From positions 62,001-126,000 of the forward strand of contig NZ_FXTE01000005.1 in the NCBI RefSeq assembly GCF_900182615.1: a DNA stretch of 64,000 bases, given 5' to 3'. This stretch comes from Ruegeria faecimaris (GTDB taxonomy: Bacteria > Pseudomonadota > Alphaproteobacteria > Rhodobacterales > Rhodobacteraceae). Positions 23,864-31,755 of this stretch are shown here, in pieces. The stretch's first letter is position 1. Each line of letters opens with the position of its first letter. Under the pieces are notes generated by a model. It had not been told where the DNA came from. It made no database searches and worked only from the letters and a program-made list of their open reading frames with translations. Position numbers and translations under genes: made by a program.

Positions 23864-26314
23864 TCAGGCGCGCAGCCGCTCGTTTTCTGGATCCCAGAGC
23901 GGTTTATCGTCCTGTACCACGGCGCGTCGCTTCTCACCGAAGATTTCGATTTCAAGCTCGGTACCTGCCACCGCCAATTCGGGACGGATCATGCCCAGCG
24001 CAATGGATTGGCCAACGCGATACCCCCAAGCGCCCGAGGTGGTTTCGCCAACGATCTCGCCGTTGTGCCAGATACAGGACATGTAGGGTGCATCCGCGTC
24101 ACCTGCCTCGACCAACATAGTGGCAAACGCCTTTTTCACGCCCTGCTGCTTTTCGTTCAGGATCGCGGCCTTGCCGGGGAAGTCCTGCGGTTTGTCAAGT
24201 TTGACGAACCGTTCCAACCCGCCTTCCAACAGAGAGTAATCAGTGGACAGATCGCCTTTCCAAGCCCGATAACCCTTTTCGATGCGCAGAGAGTTCAGGG
24301 CGTACATCCCGAACGGTTTGGCACCAGCGTCAAGGATCGCGCCATAGATCGCGGGCATATGGTCGTTCAGCGCGTGAACCTCCCAGCCAAGTTCTCCTGC
24401 AAACGAGACGCGGATCAGGAATGCGGGCTGACCTGCAACCGTGGCCGATTGATGGGTCAGCCAGCCACTGGACAGGTCCGCATCGCTCAGCCCCGCCAGA
24501 ATGTCGCGCGATTTTGGACCTGTCACGATCAGCGTGTCACGAGTGGTGGTGACATCCTCGACGGTGACGCCAGTGGGCATTGCCTCGGTCAGGATATCGC
24601 GGTCATGCCATTGCGCTGTAGCGGCCGTGATCATGACGAACTCGTCATCGCCGAGGCGGATACAGGACATTTCGGTCAGGATCCGGCCGCGACCATCTGA
24701 GATATAGACCAGGTTGATGCGACCCACCTTGGGCAAACCGCCGGTGACCAGCGACCGCAGCGCCTCGGCGGCACCCTCACCTTTTACGATGAAACGCGAA
24801 AATCCGGGCAAGTCCAATACGCCGCAATGATCACGGACAGCCTCGCACTCTTCCTTGATCCGCTTCTCCCATGGCCCCGAACGGCCCCAGGTATGGGTCG
24901 CTTCTTCAGAGGTATCGTCGCCCGGTTGCGCAAACCAGTTGGCGCGTTCCCAGCCGTTATAGGGCCCCATCACGCCGCCCAATTCCTTGACCTTGGTGTG
25001 GACAGGCGACAGCTTTTTGTCGCGCGCGGCGGGCCATTCATGGTGCGGGAAATGCATGGCGTATTCGTTGCCATAGACCTCAAGCCCCTTCTGGTTGCAG
25101 TAATCCTGATCGGTGTAATCGGTGTAACGGCGCGGATCGACGGCCCACATATCCCACTCAGTTGCACCATCGACGATCCATTCGGCCAGCACCTTGCCGG
25201 CACCACCGCCCTGCGCGATGCCGAAGGTAAAGGTATGCGCCTCAAACGCGTTGGTCACGCCCGGCATCGGGCCAACCAGCGGCAGCCCGTCCGGCGCGTA
25301 GGGGATGGGTCCGTTGATCACCCGGCCCACGCCCGAGGTCCCCATCAGCGGCACCCGCTCCATCGCGTCGGTGACGATGTCTTCGATCCGGTCCAGATCA
25401 TCATTCCATAGCTGGAAACTGAAATCCTCGGGCATCGGATCATCCTCGGTCATCCAGTGGCCCTTGCAGTTGGGCTCATAGGGGCCAAGGTTGAATCCGT
25501 TCTTCTCCTGCCGAAGGTAATACGAGATATCCACGTCGCGCAGAAGCGGCAGCTTTTTACCACCATTGGCCTTGGACCATTCCTCGATCTCGGGCACTTC
25601 GTCGGTCAGCAGGTACTGGTGGCTCATCACCATGGCCGGAACGGTGCGACCGCCGAAGGGCTTGAACCATTCACCCACACGCTGGGCGTAATACCCGGCG
25701 GCATTGACCACGTGGTCCGCTTCGATATCGCCCTTGTCGGTATGCACGATCCAGGTCTTGTCTTCCTTCTGGGTCACACCCGTGGCCGGGCAGAAACGCA
25801 GGATCTTCGCCCCCATGTCGCGCGCACCCTTGGCCAGTGCCTGGGTCAACTGCGCCGGGTCGATGTCGCCATCGGTCGGGTCGAACAGAACACCCTCAAG
25901 GTCATGAGTTTCCAGGAACGGGTAATGCTCTTTGGCCTGTTCGGGTGTCCACATCTCCATCTCGATGCCCTGATAACGGCCCATCGCCATTGCCCGCTCG
26001 AACTCCTGCACCCGCTCTTTCGAATGGGCCAACCGGATTGAGCCGGACTGGTGATAGTTCATCGGATAGTCGACCTCTTCACCCAGCCGCGCATAAAGCT
26101 CGGTCGAATAGCGCTGCATGTTCATGATCGCCCAAGAGGTCGAAAAGGTCGGCACGTTGCCAGCTGCATGCCAGGTCGACCCGGCGGTCAGCTCATTTTT
26201 CTCCAGCAGAACACAGTCGGTCCAGCCCTTTTTGGCCAGATGATACAGGGACGATGTCCCCACCACTCCGCCACCGATAATAACCACGCGGGCTTTTGTC
26301 GGAAAATCACTCAT
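23864..26314 (-). CDS. dimethylglycine dehydrogenase family protein (FAD + GcvT)
   Basis: An 816-residue protein of the same architecture as that at 17881-20334: GGGVVG at 14-19, TWHAAG with H49 placed for covalent flavin attachment, then a C-terminal folate-binding GcvT-like domain (WERANWFA, GELGWEVHA, RIEKGYRAWKGDL). It would oxidise dimethylglycine, with the methyl carried off as methylene-THF. The GFA-type formaldehyde gene sits 15 bases upstream, which fits an enzyme that can leak formaldehyde. The divergence from the second paralogue is large, so they are old duplicates, not a recent tandem copy. Confidence 0.83.
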   Translation of the reverse strand: MSDFPTKARVVIIGGGVVGTSSLYHLAKKGWTDCVLLEKNELTAGSTWHAAGNVPTFSTSWAIMNMQRYSTELYARLGEEVDYPMNYHQSGSIRLAHSKERVQEFERAMAMGRYQGIEMEMWTPEQAKEHYPFLETHDLEGVLFDPTDGDIDPAQLTQALAKGARDMGAKILRFCPATGVTQKEDKTWIVHTDKGDIEADHVVNAAGYYAQRVGEWFKPFGGRTVPAMVMSHQYLLTDEVPEIEEWSKANGGKKLPLLRDVDISYYLRQEKNGFNLGPYEPNCKGHWMTEDDPMPEDFSFQLWNDDLDRIEDIVTDAMERVPLMGTSGVGRVINGPIPYAPDGLPLVGPMPGVTNAFEAHTFTFGIAQGGGAGKVLAEWIVDGATEWDMWAVDPRRYTDYTDQDYCNQKGLEVYGNEYAMHFPHHEWPAARDKKLSPVHTKVKELGGVMGPYNGWERANWFAQPGDDTSEEATHTWGRSGPWEKRIKEECEAVRDHCGVLDLPGFSRFIVKGEGAAEALRSLVTGGLPKVGRINLVYISDGRGRILTEMSCIRLGDDEFVMITAATAQWHDRDILTEAMPTGVTVEDVTTTRDTLIVTGPKSRDILAGLSDADLSSGWLTHQSATVAGQPAFLIRVSFAGELGWEVHALNDHMPAIYGAILDAGAKPFGMYALNSLRIEKGYRAWKGDLSTDYSLLEGGLERFVKLDKPQDFPGKAAILNEKQQGVKKAFATMLVEAGDADAPYMSCIWHNGEIVGETTSGAWGYRVGQSIALGMIRPELAVAGTELEIEIFGEKRRAVVQDDKPLWDPENERLRA

Positions 26315-26329
26315 GTCTTTCAGTCCCTG

Positions 26330-26710
26330 TTACTGTGCCTCTTGAGGCAGATCGTCCGTGATGTCGTAGTAATCGCCTTTGTCAGCCACAAATATATGGC
26401 GGGCGAGGGTCAGTCCGGTGGGTGCATCCAGCGCCCCCATAGCAATGGCAATCCGGTCTTCGTCCTTATGCTGCCAGAACAGATAAGAGCCGCAGGCGTT
26501 GCAAAACCCCCGTCGGGCGATGTCGGAAGCACGAAACCAGCTCAGCGTATCGCTGGCGGTGAAGGTGATGTCGTCTTGATGGGCCGAGGTCGAGGCCCAG
26601 ACATGACCCGACTGTTTGCGGCATTGACCGCAATGGCAGGCCGAGGCGGCAGGAAGATCGCCTTCGATCTTGAACGCAACCGAGCCGCACAGACAGGAAC
26701 CTGTATGCAT
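26330..26710 (-). CDS. GFA/CENP-V family protein (glutathione-dependent formaldehyde-activating type)
   Basis: A 126-residue zinc protein with the GFA signature: SCLCGSV near the N-terminus, CHCGQCRK, and FCNACGSYLFW. The family includes Gfa, proposed to speed S-hydroxymethylglutathione formation from formaldehyde. Five bases after the LysE gene and 15 before DMGDH, it is in the operon. Demethylation of dimethylglycine can release formaldehyde, so protection is a plausible job. Many GFA-fold proteins have other roles. Confidence 0.75.
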   Translation of the reverse strand: MHTGSCLCGSVAFKIEGDLPAASACHCGQCRKQSGHVWASTSAHQDDITFTASDTLSWFRASDIARRGFCNACGSYLFWQHKDEDRIAIAMGALDAPTGLTLARHIFVADKGDYYDITDDLPQEAQ

Positions 26711-26715
26711 TTCGC

Positions 26716-27339
26716 TTATCCCCTTGCTGCTGGCGCGCTGGTGGTGCCCAGCAACACACCATAAATGATGAAACAGGTGGCCATGACCCGGCGCACCCAG
26801 ATGTTGAACACGGCCCCCAGCGCGGCCCGCCCCATAAGCGCACCTAGAAGAGTGAACCCGATGTAGCTGAGCGTTGTGATGATCAGCGCCGTTGGCATGA
26901 TGACCAACATTTGCTCCCAGATCGGCACATCCGGCTGCACGAATTGCGAGAATGCAGCAAGATAACCCGCGACGCTTTTGGGGTTGATTGTCGCGACGGC
27001 CAGCGCATGCAGATAGACATGCCGTGCAGGGCGTTCGGAAATAGGGGCGGGATTTGCTGCAGCCTTCCAGCCTCGGACACCCAGCCAGATCAGAAACCCT
27101 GCGCCCACCAGCTTGGCGATGAAGAATCCGGTGGGTGAGGCCGCGATCAAGGCCGTCACCCCAAGCGCCGACAAAACCAAAAAGGCGCTGGCTTGGGTCA
27201 GGATCGCCAAGACACCCAGCATCGCTTTTGTGAAGGGCAGGCTCATCCCGTTCGAGATACAGTTCACCGCGTTAGGCCCCGGTGTGGTTACAAACACCAC
27301 CCAGAACAGCGCGAATATGGTCCAGGCCTCGAAACTCAT
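26716..27339 (-). CDS. LysE-family exporter
   Basis: A 207-residue membrane protein with about six segments and the LysE opening VTTPGPNAVNCISNG, then ATINPKSV. It starts with an ATG sharing its A with the stop of the XRE-cupin gene. Members export amino acids or derivatives. In this operon a methylated glycine or glycine itself would be a reasonable substrate, but nothing in the sequence shows which. Confidence 0.8.
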   Translation of the reverse strand: MSFEAWTIFALFWVVFVTTPGPNAVNCISNGMSLPFTKAMLGVLAILTQASAFLVLSALGVTALIAASPTGFFIAKLVGAGFLIWLGVRGWKAAANPAPISERPARHVYLHALAVATINPKSVAGYLAAFSQFVQPDVPIWEQMLVIMPTALIITTLSYIGFTLLGALMGRAALGAVFNIWVRRVMATCFIIYGVLLGTTSAPAARG

Positions 27340-27908
27340 CAGTACACCGGAGGTGCGATGACCCAGATGACCACAGCGGGCTCATCATGAGGGTTCGCCC
27401 AAATATAGGGTTCGTTCTTGATCCGAAAACTGTCACCGGGCCCAACCGAAAAGCTTTGCGCGCCGATGGTCAGATTCAACTGACCGGAAATCACATAGCC
27501 AACCTCTTGCGTGGGGCGGTCCGCCGGATTCTGCATCTTGGAATGCGGCTCAAAGGTGGAATGCACCATCTCAAAATCGTCAGTCAGATCGGGTGACAGC
27601 AGTTCCTCGATCAGACCTTCTTCGCCCGACCCCATAGGGCGGCGCGACCCGGCGCGCACGACATAGCCTTGTTCATTGGCGGGGGCGGCAGAATGGGCGA
27701 ACAGCATGGACATCGGCACACCCAGACATTCCGCGATCTGACGCAGGTCTGAAATTGACGGTTCGGACTTGTCGCGTTCAACCTGGCTGAGCCATCCGAC
27801 CGACCGGTTCAACCGCTCTGCGATCTCGGTCAGCGTCAACCCACGCGCCTTACGCAATGCGCGAATGTCGGCTCCGAGCGTTGCACTGTGGGGGGCTTGG
27901 CTGTTCAC
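27339..27908 (-). CDS. XRE-family regulator with C-terminal cupin domain
   Basis: A 189-residue two-domain regulator: an HTH_3/XRE domain at about 10-65 (LGADIRALRKARGLTLTEIA, VGWLSQVERDKSEPS) and a cupin_2 domain at about 110-185 (GYVISGQLNLTIG). It starts at GTG with GGAGAG six bases upstream. Regulators of this type (PuuR-like) often control polyamine or amino-acid catabolic operons, with the ligand bound by the cupin. It heads the run LysE-GFA-DMGDH-cupin-MDR-BHMT-GbdR-SarDH. Two matching palindromes lie directly upstream. Confidence 0.85.
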   Translation of the reverse strand: MNSQAPHSATLGADIRALRKARGLTLTEIAERLNRSVGWLSQVERDKSEPSISDLRQIAECLGVPMSMLFAHSAAPANEQGYVVRAGSRRPMGSGEEGLIEELLSPDLTDDFEMVHSTFEPHSKMQNPADRPTQEVGYVISGQLNLTIGAQSFSVGPGDSFRIKNEPYIWANPHDEPAVVIWVIAPPVY

Positions 27909-27926
27909 CGAACTCTCCGATATCTG

Positions 27927-27951
27927 GTGAAATTTTCCTCGTGTTTTTCAC
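27927..27951. promoter_or_regulatory. operator candidate 1, GTGAAA-N13-TTTCAC
   Basis: A 25-bp inverted repeat, GTGAAA at 27927-27932 and TTTCAC at 27946-27951, starting 19 bases upstream of the XRE-cupin GTG start. A second copy of the same spacing lies at 27966-27990. Autoregulation by the XRE-cupin protein is the simplest reading. Confidence 0.55.
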
Positions 27952-27965
27952 GATGCCGCGAATCG

Positions 27966-27990
27966 GTGAAAATTCCAAGCATTTTTTCAC
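27966..27990. promoter_or_regulatory. operator candidate 2, GTGAAA-N13-TTTCAC
   Basis: The same half-sites and spacing as the element 39 bp away: GTGAAA at 27966-27971 and TTTCAC at 27985-27990. It lies 36 bases before the divergent DUF1294 ATG, so that gene may be affected too. Confidence 0.55.
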
Positions 27991-28025
27991 TTGGGAAAAT
28001 CGACGCATTTAGCTATCCGTCAGCT

Positions 28026-28295
28026 ATGTGGATTGCGGTTATATACCTGTGGGTCATCAACGGCCTGACTTTGCTGGCCTTTGGCTGGGACAAGCTGCGC
28101 GCCAGACGCAGAAAAAGCCGGGTTCCGGAACGCAGGCTATTGTGGCTGGCGGCACTGGGCGGCAGTCCCGGTGCGCTGGTCGGGCGTTGGATTTTCAATC
28201 ACAAGTCCCGAAAAGGCCGGTTTTCCCTGTCGCTGTTTGCGATCTTTGCGACTCAGGTCGGGCTGGCATATTTCCTAATCACAGACATTCTGTAG
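28026..28295 (+). CDS. DUF1294 small membrane protein
   Basis: An 89-residue protein with a hydrophobic N-terminal segment (MWIAVIYLWVINGLTLLAFGWDK), a basic KLRARRRKSRVPERRLL loop, LAALGGSPGALVGRWIFNHKSRKGRF and a last membrane segment. This is the DUF1294 pattern. Function unknown. It is divergent from the XRE-cupin regulator. Confidence 0.72.
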   Translation: MWIAVIYLWVINGLTLLAFGWDKLRARRRKSRVPERRLLWLAALGGSPGALVGRWIFNHKSRKGRFSLSLFAIFATQVGLAYFLITDIL

Positions 28296-28319
28296 TTGGC
28301 TTGATCCGCAAGCCACGTA

Positions 28320-28336
28320 AGATCCCGATGGGATCT
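28320..28336. terminator. short hairpin between convergent genes
   Basis: AGATCCC, GAT, GGGATCT forms a 7-bp stem with a three-base loop at the end of the GNAT gene (stop at 28335) and 25 bases after DUF1294. No T tract follows, so this is a weak bidirectional terminator candidate. Confidence 0.3.
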
Positions 28337-28859
28337 AGGAAATGTCGCAGACATACATATCGGTATCGTCGGTGGAGTGAGCTGAGGATCGCGTGAACCC
28401 CGATTTCTGTAGCACACGGGCAGAGGCGGGATTGCTGTGCTCGACCCCGGCCAAAAACCGAATGGCGCGGCTCGTGCCGCAGGCCGCGATAAAGCCGGAC
28501 ACAAGTTCGGTTGCATAGCCACAGCCCCAGGCTCGTTCGGCAAACAGATATCCAAGGTGAATGGCTGGTGCGGCCTGATCTTCGGGTTCTGAGGCCAGTA
28601 TCAGCAGTCCGATCAGTTGATTATTTTGCCTTAGCCGAACAAGAAGAACATCGCTTTCGGTCTTGCGTGCCGCGATCCAGTCGGTCATCCCGCTGGGCGT
28701 TTCTTCGACCTGCATCGAAGGCGGCAGGGGCTCAAGAACCGCTGGTGTCAGGACGGTTGCCAACTCGGCCGTCAACGCTGAAAGGCGACCAGCTTCAGAG
28801 ACTTCCACTTGCCAGTGGCAGACGGCAAGCCGCTCTGTGGTGAATTGGTCCGGGATCAT
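28335..28859 (-). CDS. GNAT-family acetyltransferase (RimJ/RimL-like)
   Basis: A 174-residue protein. It opens with FTTERLAVCHWQ, typical of the RimJ-like group (Acetyltransf_3), and has GYLFAERAWGCGYATELVSGFI as acetyl-CoA loop and NPASARVLQKSGFT near the C-terminus. The substrate is unknown. It is monocistronic, upstream of nothing obvious. Confidence 0.77.
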   Translation of the reverse strand: MIPDQFTTERLAVCHWQVEVSEAGRLSALTAELATVLTPAVLEPLPPSMQVEETPSGMTDWIAARKTESDVLLVRLRQNNQLIGLLILASEPEDQAAPAIHLGYLFAERAWGCGYATELVSGFIAACGTSRAIRFLAGVEHSNPASARVLQKSGFTRSSAHSTDDTDMYVCDIS

Positions 28860-28916
28860 GCCTTGGCCAGTCGCAATTAGTATCCATTCCAGTCTAACAG
28901 ACGGGCTGATTTTGCG

Positions 28917-29384
28917 TCAGGCCCCTCTTAACTCGCCCGAAAACGCCTTTGACAATATGGCAGACAGCTTTTCTGCGTCCTCATCCGTGAACGCATCCGG
29001 CTGGTCACTGTCGATGTCAAAAACCGCGATGACCTCGCCCGAGGCATTGCGCACCGGAAGCACCAGTTCGGACTGCGTAGACGAGGCGCAGGCAATGTGA
29101 CCTGGAAACGCATGCACATCCGTCACCAACTGTACCTTTCCGGTCCGCGCCGCGGCACCACAGACACCGCGCCCGAAGGGAATAACCAGACACCCGTGAC
29201 CACCCTGATAGGGGCCTATTTTCAAAATGCCCGGATCTGTTACGCGATAGAACCCCGTCCAGTCAAACCGATCATCGGCGTGATGAACCTCACAGGCGAT
29301 TGTCGCCATCAGAGCAACTTGATCTGTCTCGCCTGCGGTTAGGGCGACGATTGTCTTGGTCAGCGTATCGTAGTCAACGGTCAT
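28917..29384 (-). CDS. msrC: free methionine (R)-sulfoxide reductase, GAF type
   Basis: A 155-residue GAF-domain protein with all three fRMsr cysteines: C65 (HGCLVIP), C75 (GRGVCG) and C99 (HIACAS), in the order of the E. coli enzyme. It reduces free methionine-R-sulfoxide with thioredoxin. The chosen ATG gives the usual length; no clear ribosome binding site precedes it (C-rich), and a long hairpin (29394-29437) lies just upstream. A frame with 26 more residues is unlikely. Confidence 0.87.
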   Translation of the reverse strand: MTVDYDTLTKTIVALTAGETDQVALMATIACEVHHADDRFDWTGFYRVTDPGILKIGPYQGGHGCLVIPFGRGVCGAAARTGKVQLVTDVHAFPGHIACASSTQSELVLPVRNASGEVIAVFDIDSDQPDAFTDEDAEKLSAILSKAFSGELRGA

Positions 29385-29393
29385 GGGGGGGCG

Positions 29394-29437
29394 GGTCCGG
29401 TCAGTGATCTTGTAAACAGGTTCTACAGCACCGGACC
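29394..29437 (-). other. 8-bp inverted repeat upstream of the msrC-type gene
   Basis: GGTCCGGT (29394-29401) and ACCGGACC (29430-29437) pair perfectly around a 28-base loop. One arm ends nine bases from the msrC ATG, in a leader lacking a Shine-Dalgarno sequence. There is no T tract, so termination of the thiolase transcript here is doubtful. Confidence 0.35.
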
Positions 29438-29458
29438 TATGGTGGAATCGGCCCCGCG

Positions 29459-30631
29459 TCAAACGCGCTCAATCGCGATTGCAGTGCCCTCTCCACCACC
29501 GATGCAGATCGCCGCCACGCCGCGTTTCAGATCCCGCTTTTCCAACGCGTTCAGCAGGGTGACCATGATACGCGCTCCCGAAGCGCCGATAGGATGACCC
29601 AGGGCGCATGCACCACCATTCACATTTACCTTGTCACGCGTCAGACCCATCTCATGCATGAATGCCATCGGCACCACGGCAAAGGCTTCGTTTACCTCCC
29701 ACAGATCCACATCATCATTGGACCAGCCGATTTTGGCCAAAAGCTTTTGCGCAGCGGGAACTGGCGCAGTCGTGAACAATCCCGGAGCCTGCGCATGGCT
29801 GGAATGACCCAGAATGCGCGCCCGAACCGAGAGGCATTGCGCTTCGGCGGCTTCAGCTGACGCCAGAACCAGAGCTGCCGCCCCATCAGAGATCGACGAC
29901 GCGTTGGCCGCCGTCACCGTTCCACCCTTGCGAAAAGCCGGTTTCAGCGAAGGTATCTTTTCCGGGCGGGCGGTTTTCGGCTGCTCGTCCGCGGACTGCG
30001 TGACCTCGCCTTTCCTTGTACGGACGGTTACCGGAGTGATTTCACCGTCGAACGCACCGCTGTCCTGCGCGGCCAGCGCGTTAGATAGGGACTGCAGGGC
30101 GTATTCGTCCTGTGCTTCGCGGGTGAACTGGAACGCCTCGGCACAGTCTTCGGCGAAAGTGCCCATCAGACGACCTTTGTCGTAGGCGTCCTCTAGCCCG
30201 TCCAGAAACATGTGGTCGACGACCTGAGCGTGCCCCAAGCGCGCACCCTCACGCATTTTGGGCAACAGGTAGGGCGCGTTCGTCATACTCTCCATCCCGC
30301 CCGCGATCATTGTGTTGGCATGGCCCAATGCGATCTGATCGAAGGCCATCATCGCAGCCTTCATCCCTGATCCGCACATCTTGTTGAGCGTCGTGGCCGG
30401 GACCTCTTGGCCCAAGCCGGCTGCAAACCCAGCCTGACGTGCAGGGGCCTGACCCTGCCCGGCTGGCAGAACGCAGCCCATCAGCACTTCGTCAACCGTT
30501 TCAGCACCGGCACCCTGCAGCGCGGCCCGGATCGCGGCTCCACCCAGATCGGCGGCAGAAACACCATCGAACATTCCTTGAAATCCACCCATCGGGGTAC
30601 GTGCTGCTCCGGCGATTACAACTTGCTTCAT
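29459..30631 (-). CDS. acetyl-CoA C-acetyltransferase (thiolase)
   Basis: A 390-residue thiolase of standard length. C86 in NKMCGSGMKA is the acyl-carrying cysteine, H346 in GGACALGHPIGASGARI the general base, and C376 in AICIGGGEG the second catalytic cysteine. It makes acetoacetyl-CoA or cleaves 3-ketoacyl-CoA. Good synonyms are PhaA/AtoB. No phaB or scoAB lies beside it, so the pathway is not set by context. Confidence 0.87.
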   Translation of the reverse strand: MKQVVIAGAARTPMGGFQGMFDGVSAADLGGAAIRAALQGAGAETVDEVLMGCVLPAGQGQAPARQAGFAAGLGQEVPATTLNKMCGSGMKAAMMAFDQIALGHANTMIAGGMESMTNAPYLLPKMREGARLGHAQVVDHMFLDGLEDAYDKGRLMGTFAEDCAEAFQFTREAQDEYALQSLSNALAAQDSGAFDGEITPVTVRTRKGEVTQSADEQPKTARPEKIPSLKPAFRKGGTVTAANASSISDGAAALVLASAEAAEAQCLSVRARILGHSSHAQAPGLFTTAPVPAAQKLLAKIGWSNDDVDLWEVNEAFAVVPMAFMHEMGLTRDKVNVNGGACALGHPIGASGARIMVTLLNALEKRDLKRGVAAICIGGGEGTAIAIERV

Positions 30632-30731
30632 CTGGGCGCTCCTAAATTCTTGTCATTCGATGGATACCGAATGGTAAGAATTCCCGTCTAGCGTATTTCT
30701 ACGAGCGATTTCAGTTAAAGGACCGTCACGT

Positions 30732-31070
30732 ATGGGCCTGTCCAGTACTACGACCAACAATATTCAAATAATTACTGTACAATCCAACCGGATTGATGCC
30801 GCAATGGCCATTCAGTTCAAAGAAAACATGCGCACGGAAACCGAAGGTGGGGCTGTGCGTGTGGTTCTGGATCTCAGCGGTGTCGAATTCATCGACTCCA
30901 GTGGTTTGGGTGCCATTGTCGCCGCCATGAAACAACTCGGGGCTGAACGGCGCCTGGATCTGGCAGGTCTTCAGCCCTTTGTGGAAAAGGTGTTTCGCCT
31001 TACGCGCATGGACACGGTGTTCAAGCTTTACCCAACGATGGATGACGCACTGTCCGGTGCGCCGGATTGA
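30732..31070 (+). CDS. STAS-domain anti-sigma factor antagonist
   Basis: A 112-residue STAS protein (RsbV/SpoIIAA-like). The phosphorylation segment is VEFIDSSGLGAIVAAM, where one of the serines is the kinase target. It is followed 32 bases later by an RsbW-like ATPase, so the two form a partner-switching pair. No PP2C phosphatase or sigma factor gene is in the window, so the output is unknown. Confidence 0.85.
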   Translation: MGLSSTTTNNIQIITVQSNRIDAAMAIQFKENMRTETEGGAVRVVLDLSGVEFIDSSGLGAIVAAMKQLGAERRLDLAGLQPFVEKVFRLTRMDTVFKLYPTMDDALSGAPD

Positions 31071-31102
31071 ACACAAGGAGAAACTGAACAGGCGTAAGGC
31101 TA

Positions 31103-31543
31103 ATGTGTAACGGCATCAGTTTCGATTTGAGCTTCGCTGCGACCGAGGTCGAGGCAAGCTCTGGCATTGCCAAGTTGAGCCAGGCACTGTCGTCTAAAGG
31201 GCTGCCTGCACACAAAGCGGCTGATGTCAGAATTGCTCTGGCCGAAGCCATTAACAATGTCGTTGAACACGCCTATGCCGGAACCACGCCCGCCAGCGTC
31301 AAGGTACACTGCCGCCTGCATCAGAGCTGGTTGGAAATCCTCATCTCGGATACCGGCAATCCCCTTCCCGGCTTTCGCGTACCAGAAGGTGCACCTGCAC
31401 CTCTGGGGGAAAGACGTGAAGACCTGCCCGAGGGGGGATTTGGATGGTTTCTGATCCACCAACTGACCAGTGAAATCCGCTATGACCGTAGCGAAGGCTG
31501 CAACCGGTTGTCACTGCGATTCAGTTTTCTCGACGCGGATTAG
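31103..31543 (+). CDS. RsbW-like serine-protein kinase/anti-sigma factor
   Basis: A 146-residue GHKL ATPase. The N-box is ALAEAINNVVEHAY, the G1 box is ISDTGNPLPG, and GGFGWFLIHQL is the G2-like glycine loop. It should phosphorylate the STAS protein upstream and bind a sigma factor or other target. AAGG four bases before the ATG supports the start. Alphaproteobacteria lack SigB, so the target probably differs from the Bacillus system. Confidence 0.83.
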   Translation: MCNGISFDLSFAATEVEASSGIAKLSQALSSKGLPAHKAADVRIALAEAINNVVEHAYAGTTPASVKVHCRLHQSWLEILISDTGNPLPGFRVPEGAPAPLGERREDLPEGGFGWFLIHQLTSEIRYDRSEGCNRLSLRFSFLDAD

Positions 31544-31632
31544 GGCTATAAAACGTCACAATAAGGCCCTTTTCGAACCATTGTAGCGCCGCAAACAAAG
31601 ATCAAAGTCTTAACTGTAGCTCAGATAGCTTC

Positions 31633-31679
31633 CCTCGGCATCGTATGTCACAGCCCCCACCCAGTGAACGATGCCGAGG
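31633..31679. repeat. 12-bp perfect inverted repeat before the gamma-glutamyltransferase gene
   Basis: CCTCGGCATCGT (31633-31644) and ACGATGCCGAGG (31668-31679) are exact reverse complements around a 23-base loop. It sits in the 212-base interval between the RsbW-like gene and ggt. No T tract follows on either side. The rest of the interval holds no gene; a weak TTGACT box near 31697 may belong to the ggt promoter. Confidence 0.5.
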
Positions 31680-31755
31680 AACTTCCCCTTTGATTTGACT
31701 GGACAATACCCGGACGCGCGATACCTTCTGCGCGATCACACGGGAAGGCAGCGCA

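Noticed and set aside
23837..24700. A 287-codon plus-strand frame opposite the DMGDH gene
   Set aside because: It is a shadow of the DMGDH frame without motifs or ribosome binding site.
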